DNA of 14,036 nt. It comes from Deltaproteobacteria bacterium (GTDB taxonomy: Bacteria > Myxococcota > Myxococcia > Myxococcales > 40CM-4-68-19). Each line of letters starts with the position of its first letter. The stretch's first letter is position 1. Below the pieces are notes generated by a model that saw nothing but the letters and a program-made list of their open reading frames with translations, was not told the DNA's origin and made no database searches. Location: positions 1 through 14,036 of the forward strand of contig JAFEBC010000227.1 in assembly GCA_018266095.1 (NCBI GenBank). Direction: 5' to 3'. Both the position numbers and the translations under genes were made by a program. This document shows positions 1 through 7,666 of this stretch, one piece after another.

Positions 1-831
1 CAGGAACGCAAAGAGCAAGCTGAAGAGGAACGTCACCGCGAGGAAGAGCGAGAGCCAGCCGGGCGGCGCCTTCTGGCTGATGAGGACGCGCACGAGCTGC
101 GCGATCCCGAGCACCAGGCCGAACACAGAGGCGCCGAAGCAGCCGAAGCTCGCGGCCTTGAGCGGCAGCGTGGTGAGCGAGGTGAGGTGCGAGATCCAGA
201 GCGTGACGAGCTTGCGCGTCGAGTAGGTCGAAGCGCCGTCGTCGCGGGGCCGCTGCTCGACGGGCGTGTCCCCGATGCGGCGCGTGCTGCGGAACAACAT
301 CGCGTCGATGTACGGGAACGGCGCGTAGGCCTGGCCCAGGGCGCGCGCGAGATCGCCGCGGAGCGCGCGCACGTTGGAGAGCGTGACGTCGCTGCGGTTG
401 CCCAGGGTCTGCTGCGTGAGCCAGCCGTTCATCGCCGACGCGAGCTTGCGCACGCCGTGCTGCTCCACCTTGGCGAAGCGGCCGTAGCAGACGTCGAGGT
501 CCTTGCGCTCCAGCTCTTCCAAGCAGGCCCAGCCGGACGCAGGCGGGTTCTGGCCATCGTCATCGAGCGTGAGCACGACGTCGCCCTTGCACTCGGCGAA
601 GCCGCGCAGGATGGCCGCGTGCTGGCCGCCGTTGGTGCCGAGCTCGATGAAGCGCACGCGCGGATCCTGCGTGGCGAGGCCCGCGATGACCTGCTGCACG
701 TTGTCGGGCGAGCCGTCGTTGACCAGCACGATCTCGAACGGCCGCTTGGGCGAGAGGAACGCGACCACCTCGGCCACCGTGCGCGCGAGGTACGCCTCCG
801 AGCGGTAGACGGGGATGACCACGCTGACCAT
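1..831 (-). CDS. GtrB/ArnC-like polyprenyl-phosphate glycosyltransferase (GT2), 3' end cut by window
   Basis: The visible 277 residues start at ATG 831 and have no stop before the window edge. They read as a GT2 catalytic domain: VSVVIPVY at residues 2-9, VNDGS at 37-41, a TNGGQHAAI segment near 88-96, and the acidic site LTLDDDGQNPP at about 109-119. This matches the pattern of ArnC, GtrB and DPM1-type enzymes, which load a sugar from a nucleotide donor onto undecaprenyl or dolichyl phosphate at the inner face of the membrane. Residues from about 212 on, including LTTLPLKAASFG, are hydrophobic and contain two likely membrane segments, as in GtrB and ArnC. The gene starts 7 nt after the stop of the WecE-like aminotransferase gene, so the two are probably co-transcribed and the aminotransferase product may be its sugar. 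The substrate cannot be read from sequence. The family is confident; the sugar is inference. Confidence 0.9.
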   Translation of the reverse strand, partial: MVSVVIPVYRSEAYLARTVAEVVAFLSPKRPFEIVLVNDGSPDNVQQVIAGLATQDPRVRFIELGTNGGQHAAILRGFAECKGDVVLTLDDDGQNPPASGWACLEELERKDLDVCYGRFAKVEQHGVRKLASAMNGWLTQQTLGNRSDVTLSNVRALRGDLARALGQAYAPFPYIDAMLFRSTRRIGDTPVEQRPRDDGASTYSTRKLVTLWISHLTSLTTLPLKAASFGCFGASVFGLVLGIAQLVRVLISQKAPPGWLSLFLAVTFLFSLLFAFL

Positions 832-838
832 CGCGGCG

Positions 839-1960
839 TCAGAGGGCACGCAGGAACTCCGTGGTGCGCCCGATGACCTCGTCCACCTGCGCGTCGGTCT
901 GGTTGTAGAAGAGCGGCAGGCGCACGAGGTTTCCCGAGAGCGTCTCCGTCATCGGCAGCGCGCGCCCGTCGTGGAAGCGCTGGCCGAACGGCGACAGGTG
1001 CAGCGACACATAGTGGAACGGCGTGACGACGCCGCGCTCGCGCATGAAGGCGATGAACGCGGTGCGCTGCTCGGCGCGCGCGAAGACGACGCCGAAGAGG
1101 TGGTGATTGGGCCGGTTGTGCGCGGGGGGCTGGATGAAGCGGGCGCCCACGCGCGCGAGCGGCGCAGCGAGCGCCTCGGCGTAGCGGCTCCAGATGTGCC
1201 CGCGGCGCGCCTGGACGGCCTGCAATTGCTCGAGCTGGCAAGAGAGGTACGCGGCGTTCACGTCCGAGAGCACGAGCGAGCTGCCGAGATCGACCCAGGT
1301 GTATTTGTCGACGAGCCCGCCCAGGAACTTGCGGCGGTTGGTGCCCTTGTCCCGGTAGTACTCGGCCCGCTCGATGAGCTTCGTGTCGCGCAGCGTGAGC
1401 GCCCCGCCCTCGCCGCAGCCGATGTTCTTGGTCTCGTGGAAGCTGAACGCGCCGCACGCGCCGAGGGTGCCGAGCGGGCGGCCCTTGTAGCTGGCGTCGA
1501 TGGCCTGCGCGGCGTCTTCCAGCACCGGAATGTCGCCCGCGAGCGAGAGCAGCGCGTCGAGGTCGCAGGAGTTGCCCGCGTAGTGCACGACCGAGATGCA
1601 CCTGGTGCGTGGCGTGCGCAGCCGCTCGACCTCGGCCAGCGAGAGGTTGCCGCTCTCATCGACATCGGCGAAGCGGATCTTGGCGCCGCGCAACGCAAAC
1701 GCGTTGGCCGTGCTCACGAACGTGAACGAGGGAACGATCACCTCGTCGCCCGCCTGGAGGTCGAGCAGGTGCGCGCCCAGCTCCAGCGCGTGCGTCGCCG
1801 AGGTCACGAGCAGCGTGCGTTGGCCGAGCAGGCCCTCCAAGAGCGCCTCGCAGCGCTTGCCAAACGGGCCCCCACCGGCCGCGTGGCCGTTCTGCACCAG
1901 CGCGGTGCGGATGGCCTCGAGCTCGGTGCCGAGGAACGCGGGCTTGTTGAAGGGGATCAT
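839..1960 (-). CDS. wecE: WecE-like dTDP-4-amino-4,6-dideoxygalactose transaminase (DegT/DnrJ/EryC1/StrS family)
   Basis: The 373-residue protein is close to the E. coli WecE length (376) and colinear with it from the first residues: MIPFN..., GTEL at 11-14, PSFTFVSTANAF at 77-88, then FHETKN at 174-179. Lys178 in that last motif is the expected pyridoxal-phosphate lysine, and Asp149 in LEDAAQA is the expected cofactor-ring aspartate. The later REKGTNR-like and VDKYTW-like segments are also kept (here RDKGTNRRKF and VDKYTW). WecE moves an amino group from glutamate to dTDP-4-keto-6-deoxy-D-glucose, giving dTDP-Fuc4N, a precursor of cell-surface glycans. No Shine-Dalgarno sequence precedes ATG 1960. 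A weak promoter-like pair, TTGCCG (1998-1993) and TAACTG (1975-1970), lies just upstream. The gene diverges from the glycosyltransferase operon and leads into the GtrB/ArnC-like gene. A close relative making another 4-amino sugar cannot be excluded. Confidence 0.9.
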   Translation of the reverse strand: MIPFNKPAFLGTELEAIRTALVQNGHAAGGGPFGKRCEALLEGLLGQRTLLVTSATHALELGAHLLDLQAGDEVIVPSFTFVSTANAFALRGAKIRFADVDESGNLSLAEVERLRTPRTRCISVVHYAGNSCDLDALLSLAGDIPVLEDAAQAIDASYKGRPLGTLGACGAFSFHETKNIGCGEGGALTLRDTKLIERAEYYRDKGTNRRKFLGGLVDKYTWVDLGSSLVLSDVNAAYLSCQLEQLQAVQARRGHIWSRYAEALAAPLARVGARFIQPPAHNRPNHHLFGVVFARAEQRTAFIAFMRERGVVTPFHYVSLHLSPFGQRFHDGRALPMTETLSGNLVRLPLFYNQTDAQVDEVIGRTTEFLRAL

Positions 1961-2048
1961 GGCGCGCCGCAGTTAGCACGGGGGCCAGGGTGCGGCAACC
2001 GGTCGGAGAGCGATCCGCCGCAGGGGGATTTCGCTGTATGAGGAGGGC

Positions 2049-2873
2049 GTGGAGACGCCCCTACAGCTCAGCGTCGGCGTGGTCCTGTACCGGACGCCGC
2101 CCGAGGACCTCGAGCGCTGTCTGCGCGCCTTCGAGCTGGCTGCCCGGCGGCTCCCGGCGGTGAGGATCGAGCTGGTCTTGCGCGACCAATCCCCGGCGCC
2201 CGAGCTGCGCGAGGCGGTGAAGGAGGGCCCGACCGTCCGCTACCTGCACGCGGGCGAGAACCGCGGCTTCGGCGCGGGCCAGAACGCGCTCGCGCAGGAG
2301 GCCTTCTCGCAAGGTGCTGCGGCGCACCTCTGCCTGAACCCCGACGCGGCCCTGCATCCAGACGCCCTCGCGAACCTCTGGCGCGCGTTCACGCGGCAGC
2401 CGGGGGTGGGACTGCTGGAGGCGCTCCAGTTCCCGGACGAGCACGCCAAGCCCTACGACCGCGACACCTTCGACACGCCCTGGTGCAGCGGCTGCTGCCT
2501 CCTCATCCCGCGGGCCACCTTCGAGCGCACGCGCGGGTTCGACGAGCGCTTCTTCATGTACGGCGAGGACGTCGACCTCTCCTGGCGGGTGCGCGCCGCG
2601 GGCCTCGCGTGCCGGGTGGTGCCCGACGCGCTCGCGTTCCATCACGTCGGCGATCGCGCCCCCGAGGTCGCGCGGCACGCCATGCTGCTGCGCGCGTCGG
2701 CGCTGCTCGGGGCCAAGTATGGCGACCGCGCCTACGTGGATTTCTGCCTCGACGATCTGCGCACGCTGCACCAAGAGACGCCGCGGCTGCCGGTGTTCGA
2801 CGCGCCCACGCCGGAGCAGCGCGCGGTGGCCGACTTCTCGCATCGCTTCGCCTTCGCGGAGACGCGCTGGTGA
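2049..2873 (+). CDS. GT2 family glycosyltransferase, rhamnosyltransferase (WbbL/RfbF)-like
   Basis: This 274-residue cytoplasmic GT-A protein has the layout of WbbL/RfbF-type rhamnosyltransferases. It opens with LSVGVVLYRT (7-16). LRDQS (44-48) stands where NDGS or DNxS usually sits. GENRGFGAGQN (69-79) is followed by the NPDAALHPDA metal/donor segment (97-106), and GFDERFFMYGEDVDLSWR at about 163-180 supplies the conserved ED pair and tryptophan. No signal peptide or membrane helix is seen. The start is GTG 2049; AGGAGG at 2041-2046 is a strong ribosome site but sits only 2 nt away. The nearby ATG at 2038 is out of frame. The stop overlaps the next start as GTGA (2870-2873), so translation of the next gene is probably coupled. 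Likely role: adding a deoxyhexose to a lipid-linked glycan. The exact sugar is unknown. Confidence 0.85.
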   Translation: METPLQLSVGVVLYRTPPEDLERCLRAFELAARRLPAVRIELVLRDQSPAPELREAVKEGPTVRYLHAGENRGFGAGQNALAQEAFSQGAAAHLCLNPDAALHPDALANLWRAFTRQPGVGLLEALQFPDEHAKPYDRDTFDTPWCSGCCLLIPRATFERTRGFDERFFMYGEDVDLSWRVRAAGLACRVVPDALAFHHVGDRAPEVARHAMLLRASALLGAKYGDRAYVDFCLDDLRTLHQETPRLPVFDAPTPEQRAVADFSHRFAFAETRW

Positions 2874-3628
2874 CGAGCGCGATCACGGTGGTCTTGCGGG
2901 CGGCGAGCGGACACCCGGCCCTGCTCGATCGCGCCTTGTTCGCCCTCGCGCACCAGCGGCGGCGGGCCGACGAGGTGCGCCTCGCGGTGCCCCACGAGGC
3001 CGCGCGCATGCACGCTCAGGGGCTCGCCGGGCTGCACTCCATCGACGCGCAGGTGATCCTCGACGATCGCCGCGGGCCCGATCCGCTGCTGGCCGGCCTG
3101 CGCGGGCGCGTGCTGTTCCTGGGCGACCACGACCTCCTGCACCCGGCGCATCTGCACGCGCTCGAGGCGGCGCTGGAGTCGAACGGCGCCGCGCCCTGGG
3201 CCCTCACGCGCGGACGTCTGGCCCTGGCCACGCACCTCGCCGGCGTGCCCTTCAGCGCGCACAAGCGGCCGCTCTGGCCCCCGGCCCTGGGTCGCTTCGG
3301 GCCGCTCGCGGGCTCGCTCCCGCCCGCCGCGTGCGCGCTGCTCGATCTCGATCGCCTGGGCAGCTTCGAGCTGAGCGCCGGCCCCATCGAGCGCGCCGTG
3401 CCCTCGCGCGCGCTGACCGACTCACTGCGCGTGCTGCGCCTCTCGGCCCACGCGGCGCCCGCCATCGCCGAGCCCGACTTCAGCTTCGACCACCTCGCGC
3501 CGCGCCTGCCCCTGCGCGACCGCGCCCAGGACGTGGCCGAGCGCGCCTGGCTGCGTGCCCTGAAGCCCGCGCTCAAGAGCCTGCGCGAGCGCGCGAGACG
3601 CCTGACACCCGTGCCGGTTTCGCGGTAG
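2870..3628 (+). CDS. short divergent GT2-like protein
   Basis: Starting at GTG 2870, inside the previous stop (GTGA), this gives 252 residues. The beginning, SAITVVLRAASGHPALLDRA, followed by LFALAHQ and DEVRLAV, resembles the first beta-alpha-beta unit of GT2 enzymes. LGDHDLLHP (84-92) occupies the position of the usual DxDDxxxP metal site (compare LDSDDLLHP in the GT at 4569-5966). The canonical nucleotide-binding VDDGS is absent; LDDRRGPD occurs at about 64-71. The conserved ED motif of the acceptor half is also missing. The C-terminus is basic and helical (residues about 225-250). It could be a short active transferase using the DHD residues, or a degenerate, possibly regulatory or scaffolding partner. 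Its place inside a tightly coupled glycosyltransferase operon supports a role in the same pathway. The reading frame is firm; the function is not. Confidence 0.75.
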   Translation: MTSAITVVLRAASGHPALLDRALFALAHQRRRADEVRLAVPHEAARMHAQGLAGLHSIDAQVILDDRRGPDPLLAGLRGRVLFLGDHDLLHPAHLHALEAALESNGAAPWALTRGRLALATHLAGVPFSAHKRPLWPPALGRFGPLAGSLPPAACALLDLDRLGSFELSAGPIERAVPSRALTDSLRVLRLSAHAAPAIAEPDFSFDHLAPRLPLRDRAQDVAERAWLRALKPALKSLRERARRLTPVPVSR

Positions 3629-3638
3629 GAACACGCGC

Positions 3639-4556
3639 ATGCGAATCGCAGTCATCGGCGGCGCCGGCTTCATCGGCTCTCACTCCGTGCGCAAGCTCGC
3701 GGCCAAGGGCCACGCGGTCACGGTCATCGACGACCTGAGCCACGGCAAGCGCGAGAACATCCCCGCCGGCGTCACCCTCGAGGTGCAGGACATCCGCGAG
3801 CCCGCGCTGGTGCAGTTGTTCGAGCGCGTGCGGCCCGAGGCCGTGCTGCACCTCGCCGCGCAGATGGACGTGCGCAAGTCGGTCGCCGACCCCACCTTCG
3901 ACGCGGCCGTGAACGTGCTGGGCACCGTGAACGTGCTCGAGTCCGCGCGGCGCGTGGGCTGCAAGCGCATCGTCTTCGCCTCGTCGGGCGGCGCCGTCTA
4001 TGGCGAGCAGGACGTGTTCCCGGCCACCGAGTCGCACGCGCGGCGGCCCTTGAGCCCCTACGGCGTCTCCAAGCTGTGCGGCGAGGAGTACCTCTCGCAC
4101 TACGCCATCGTTCACGGCATGCACACGCTGGCCCTGCGCTACGCCAACGTCTACGGGCCCGGCCAGGATCCGCACGGAGAGGCGGGCGTGGTGGCCATCT
4201 TCTGCGAGAAGATGCTGCGCGGCGACGGGCCGGTGATCAACGGCGACGGCCTGCAGACGCGCGACTACGTGCACGTCGACGACGTGTCCGATCTCAACGT
4301 GCTCGGCGTCGAGTCCACGTACACGGGCGCGCTCAACGTCGGCACCGGCAAGGAGACCGACGTGGTGGTGCTGGCGGGCCACCTCGCGCGCGCGCTCGGC
4401 TGGACCAAGCCGCTCGAGCACGGCCCGGGCAAGCCCGGCGAGCAGCGGCGCTCGGTGATCGACGCGTCGCTGGCGCGCAAGACGTTCGGGTGGGCGCCGC
4501 GCATCGAGGTCGCCGAAGGGCTGGCGGCGACGGCGCGCTGGTTCGCTTCGCGCTAG
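3639..4556 (+). CDS. NAD-dependent epimerase, UDP-glucose 4-epimerase (GalE)-like extended SDR
   Basis: The 305-residue protein is an extended short-chain dehydrogenase. GGAGFIGSH (7-15) is the NAD-binding glycine motif, Asp31-Asp32 ends the second strand and should bind the cofactor ribose, LAAQ lies at 72-75, and SSGGAVYG (115-122) carries the catalytic serine region. Tyr141 and Lys145 of YGVSK form the catalytic pair. The ANVYGPGQ and QTRDYVHVDDV segments are typical of UDP-sugar 4-epimerases. It is shorter than E. coli GalE (338) and closer to the compact bacterial type of about 310 residues. It probably interconverts UDP-Glc/UDP-Gal or the N-acetyl forms to feed the neighbouring transferases. 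ATG 3639 follows AGGAA (3627-3631) with 7-nt spacing, 10 nt after the preceding stop. Whether it acts on hexoses, HexNAc or uronates is not decided by the sequence. Confidence 0.88.
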   Translation: MRIAVIGGAGFIGSHSVRKLAAKGHAVTVIDDLSHGKRENIPAGVTLEVQDIREPALVQLFERVRPEAVLHLAAQMDVRKSVADPTFDAAVNVLGTVNVLESARRVGCKRIVFASSGGAVYGEQDVFPATESHARRPLSPYGVSKLCGEEYLSHYAIVHGMHTLALRYANVYGPGQDPHGEAGVVAIFCEKMLRGDGPVINGDGLQTRDYVHVDDVSDLNVLGVESTYTGALNVGTGKETDVVVLAGHLARALGWTKPLEHGPGKPGEQRRSVIDASLARKTFGWAPRIEVAEGLAATARWFASR

Positions 4557-4568
4557 GAGCTCGACCGG

Positions 4569-5966
4569 GTGGGCACTCCAGGCATCGCGATCGTCACGCC
4601 GGTGCACGGGGGCGCGGACTTCCTGCAGGAGATGCTGGCGAGCGTGCGCGCGCAGACGCGGCCGCCGGACGAGGTCATCCTGGTCGACGATGGCTCGCGC
4701 GATCGGGCCACGAAGGACCTGCTCGCGCAGCAGGCGGCGCCGGTTCGCGTGATCCACCAGGAGCAGGCGGGGCCGGGCCTGGCGCGCAATGTGGGCGTGC
4801 GCGCGAGCACGAGCGCGCTCATCTTTCCGCTCGACAGCGACGACCTGCTGCACCCGGAGTGCCTGGCCCACCTCGAGCGCGCGCTGCTGCGCGACCCGGG
4901 CGCGTCGTTCGCGTTCAGTCACGTGGAGAGCTTCGGCGCGGACGCGTACCTGGATCCGCTCCCGCCCTTCAATCCGCTCTTGCAGCTCGACGAGAACCTC
5001 ATGGTGGTGAGCGCGCTCGTGCGGCGCGAGGTGTTCGAGCGCGAGGGCTGCTGGTATCCGCCGCTGCGTGGGTACGAGGACTGGTCGTTCTGGCTGTCGG
5101 TGGCCGAGCGCGGGCTGCGCGGGACGCTGGTCGAGGAGCCGCTCTTCCGCTATCGCCGCAAGCAGCGCGCGGGGCTGCTGTTCGAGGCCGATCGGAGGAA
5201 GCAAGCGCTCCTGCCGCAGCTCCACGCGCTGCACCCGAAGCTGTTCACGGCGGACACCCGCGCGCGCTGGAAGCCGCTGCACGCGCCGGGCGTCGAGCTG
5301 CTCTGGCCGCACGAGGGCGAGCCGCCGCGCGAGTGGCTGAAGGCCCAGACGCTGCGCGACTTCGTGGTCACGACGAGCGCGCTCGCGCGGGAGATGTGCA
5401 GGTCACCGACGGTGCTGCTGCGGCACGCGCGCGGGCGCTTCGTGCTGCCGCTCCTGTCGCAGGAGGTCCCGGCCGCGCTGGCCAAGGCCGATGCGCTGGT
5501 GCAGGCGGTGCGCGCGCTGCAGGGATCATCGGCGACGATCGCGCGGCTCGAGGCGAGCGCGCTCGTGCGGGTGTCGGCGCTGCGCACGCTGCGGCCGCGC
5601 GAGGTGCCGGAGACCTGGGACGCCCTCGTGGCCTTCTGTGACCAGCGCGATCGCGCGCAGGGGACCACGGACGCTCCGCCCTCCACCGCGGGGGCGCACG
5701 CCTCGCCGATCCCGCGGCCGCTGCGGGCGCTCTGGAAGCTGCCGCGTTCGCTCGCGGAGAAGGCTCTGGGCGCCGAGCGCGTCGGGCTCCTCCTGCAGCC
5801 GCTCAAGACGGGCCTGGGTGAGCGCTCGCGCCGGCGCCTGCGCGATGAGGCGTGGGCCGCCGTGCAGGCCGATCCGCCCCTGTTGCCCGCGAGCCGGCGT
5901 CGTGAGCTCGAGCTGCGCGAGCGCGTGCCCGTGGACCTTCCAGCTCCGATCGGCGCCCGCGCATGA
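4569..5966 (+). CDS. GT2 glycosyltransferase with long C-terminal extension
   Basis: The first ~210 of 465 residues form a complete GT-A domain. IAIVTPVHGG lies at 6-15, ILVDDGSRD at 37-45, and GPGLARNVG at 68-76. LDSDDLLHP (88-96) holds the metal-binding aspartates, and GYEDWSFWLSVAERG (about 168-182) has the ED pair expected near the catalytic base. The remaining ~250 residues match no domain I recognise. They are alanine/arginine-rich and mostly helical, with a low-complexity proline/alanine stretch near 370-385 and a basic amphipathic segment after it (about 385-430). GTG 4569 is chosen because GGAG (4556-4559) lies 9 nt upstream and the GT2 strand begins five residues in. The stop overlaps the next ATG as ATGA (5963-5966). 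The role is transfer of one sugar to the growing glycan; donor and linkage are unknown. Confidence 0.87.
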   Translation: MGTPGIAIVTPVHGGADFLQEMLASVRAQTRPPDEVILVDDGSRDRATKDLLAQQAAPVRVIHQEQAGPGLARNVGVRASTSALIFPLDSDDLLHPECLAHLERALLRDPGASFAFSHVESFGADAYLDPLPPFNPLLQLDENLMVVSALVRREVFEREGCWYPPLRGYEDWSFWLSVAERGLRGTLVEEPLFRYRRKQRAGLLFEADRRKQALLPQLHALHPKLFTADTRARWKPLHAPGVELLWPHEGEPPREWLKAQTLRDFVVTTSALAREMCRSPTVLLRHARGRFVLPLLSQEVPAALAKADALVQAVRALQGSSATIARLEASALVRVSALRTLRPREVPETWDALVAFCDQRDRAQGTTDAPPSTAGAHASPIPRPLRALWKLPRSLAEKALGAERVGLLLQPLKTGLGERSRRRLRDEAWAAVQADPPLLPASRRRELELRERVPVDLPAPIGARA

Positions 5967-7666
5967 AGGAGCCGTCCACCCTGCCCGGCAAGCTGCTGCG
6001 CCTCCTGCGCGAGCCCTCGCGCGTCGGCTCCACGCTCCGGCGCACGCGGCGCATCCTGGCGCGCGATGGCCTCGACGCCCTGCTGGCGCGGCTGGGCGGC
6101 GACCTCGGGCTGGGCCGATCGATCGACTACAGCGAGTGGGTGCGCCGCTTCGACACGCCCTCGCCGGACGATCTCGACGGTCTGCGCAAGCGCGCCGCGG
6201 CCGTGCGTTGGCCTTCGATCACGGTCTGCGATCCGGCCGGCATCGGCGGGCTCTCCGCGCAGGTCCTGCCGCCGCTCGAGGTGCTGACCGGGCCGCTCCA
6301 GGCTGCGCTCCCCAAGGCGCAGGGCGAGTTCGTGCTGGTGCTCGACCCCCGCGTGCGGCTGCCTCCCCACGCGCTGCTCGTCGCCGCCGAGACGCTGGCC
6401 CGTGACCGCGCCCTCGATCTGCTCTACGCCGATCACGATCACGTCGAGGCCAGCGGCCAGCGGCACACACCGTTCTTCAAGCCCGACTTCGATCCCGAGC
6501 TCCTGTGGTCGCTCGACTACGTCACGCCCTTCACGCTCGTGCGCGCCCAACTGGCCCGCGCCGCCCCTGCGCAGTCGGCGTTCGGCCTCTTCCTGCGCGC
6601 GGCGGGCCGCACGTCTCCGCGGCGCATCGCGCACGTGCCGCACATCCTGGCCCACGTCGGCCCGGGGCCTGCGCCGTCCGCGCAGGAGCAGACAGCCACC
6701 GTTCGCGGCGCGCTCCTCGAACGCGCGCCGGGGTGGACGGTCGAGCTCGATGGTGTCCATCAGACACGAAGGGTGCGCCCGCCGCTGTCCTCCGAGCCGC
6801 TGGTGACGGCCATCGTGCCCACGCGCGACGGCCTCTCGGTGCTCGCCCGCTGCGTCGAGGGGCTGCTCACGCGCACGCGCTGGCCCAGGCTGGAGCTGCT
6901 CATCGTCGACCACGGCAGCCGCGAGACCGCCCCGCTTCGCTTCCTCGAGGGGCTGGCCGAGCGCGGCGCGGCCCGGGTGCTGCGCGCGCCGGGGCCGTTC
7001 AACTTCTCGCGGCTCAACAACCTCGCGGCTTTGGCTGCGCGCGGCGAGGTGCTGGCCCTCTGCAACAACGACCTGGAGCTGCGCGACCCGTCGTGGCTCT
7101 CCGAGCTGGTGGCGCACGCGCTGCGGCCCGAGATCGGCGCGGTGGGCGCGAAGCTCTCGTATCCGGATGGGCGCCTGCAGCACCTGGGCGTGGCCACGGG
7201 AGTGCTCGGCGTCGCGGGGCACGTCCTGCGCGGGCTCCCTCCTGACGCGCCCGGTCCGCAGGGGCTCGCCTTCGCCACGCGCTCGGTGAGCGCGGTGACG
7301 GCGGCCTGCCTCGTGGTGCGCCGCGAGCTCTACCTGCGCGCGGGCGGCCTGGACGAAGCGCGCTTCGCGGTGGCCTTCAACGACATCGACTTCTGCCTGC
7401 GCCTGCGCGCGATGGGTTACCGCAACGTCTTCACGCCTTGGGCGCAGCTCGTGCATCACGAGAGCTACTCGCGCGGTGACGACCTGGCGCCAGCGCAGCG
7501 CGCCCGCTTCGAGCGCGAGATCGAGGACATGCACGATCGTCACGCGGACCTCGCGCGCGACCCGTTCTACAATCCGAACCTGTCGCTCGCCGATCTCGAT
7601 CTCGCCCCCGCCGATCCGCCCCGCGTGGCGCGGCCGTGGGCGCCGGCGAACCAGAGGGAGCCGTGA
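5963..7666 (+). CDS. two-module GT2 glycosyltransferase (O-antigen/S-layer glycan type)
   Basis: The 567-residue protein resembles the two-domain GT2 enzymes of O-antigen and S-layer glycan loci. The first module (about 80-265) keeps only the second half of a GT2 fold: VLVLDPRVRLPPHAL (124-138), YADHDHV (155-161) and FFKPDFDPELLWSLDYV (171-187). It lacks the usual opening strand and VDDGS motif. The second module (about 278-540) is complete: VTAIVPTRDG (281-290), LLIVDHGSRE (312-321), PFNFSRLNN (345-353), CNNDLEL (367-373) and FNDIDFCLRLRAMGY (from 472). The first ~45 residues are basic and helical. It starts at ATG 5963 inside the preceding stop and ends at TGA 7664-7666, overlapping the next GTG. 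The second module is likely the active transferase; the first may bind acceptor or partner proteins, which is inference. Confidence 0.87.
   Translation: MKEPSTLPGKLLRLLREPSRVGSTLRRTRRILARDGLDALLARLGGDLGLGRSIDYSEWVRRFDTPSPDDLDGLRKRAAAVRWPSITVCDPAGIGGLSAQVLPPLEVLTGPLQAALPKAQGEFVLVLDPRVRLPPHALLVAAETLARDRALDLLYADHDHVEASGQRHTPFFKPDFDPELLWSLDYVTPFTLVRAQLARAAPAQSAFGLFLRAAGRTSPRRIAHVPHILAHVGPGPAPSAQEQTATVRGALLERAPGWTVELDGVHQTRRVRPPLSSEPLVTAIVPTRDGLSVLARCVEGLLTRTRWPRLELLIVDHGSRETAPLRFLEGLAERGAARVLRAPGPFNFSRLNNLAALAARGEVLALCNNDLELRDPSWLSELVAHALRPEIGAVGAKLSYPDGRLQHLGVATGVLGVAGHVLRGLPPDAPGPQGLAFATRSVSAVTAACLVVRRELYLRAGGLDEARFAVAFNDIDFCLRLRAMGYRNVFTPWAQLVHHESYSRGDDLAPAQRARFEREIEDMHDRHADLARDPFYNPNLSLADLDLAPADPPRVARPWAPANQREP

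Noticed and set aside
1961..2048. Plus-strand promoter for the glycosyltransferase operon in the 88-bp divergent gap
   Set aside because: No convincing -35/-10 pair was found on the plus strand; TATGAG near 2037 has no matching -35 box.
7636..7662. Upstream in-frame GTG start for the GT2/GT4 fusion
   Set aside because: It overlaps the previous gene by 31 nt without a ribosome site, while GTG 7663 has AGGGAG upstream and the GTGA overlap seen elsewhere in the operon.
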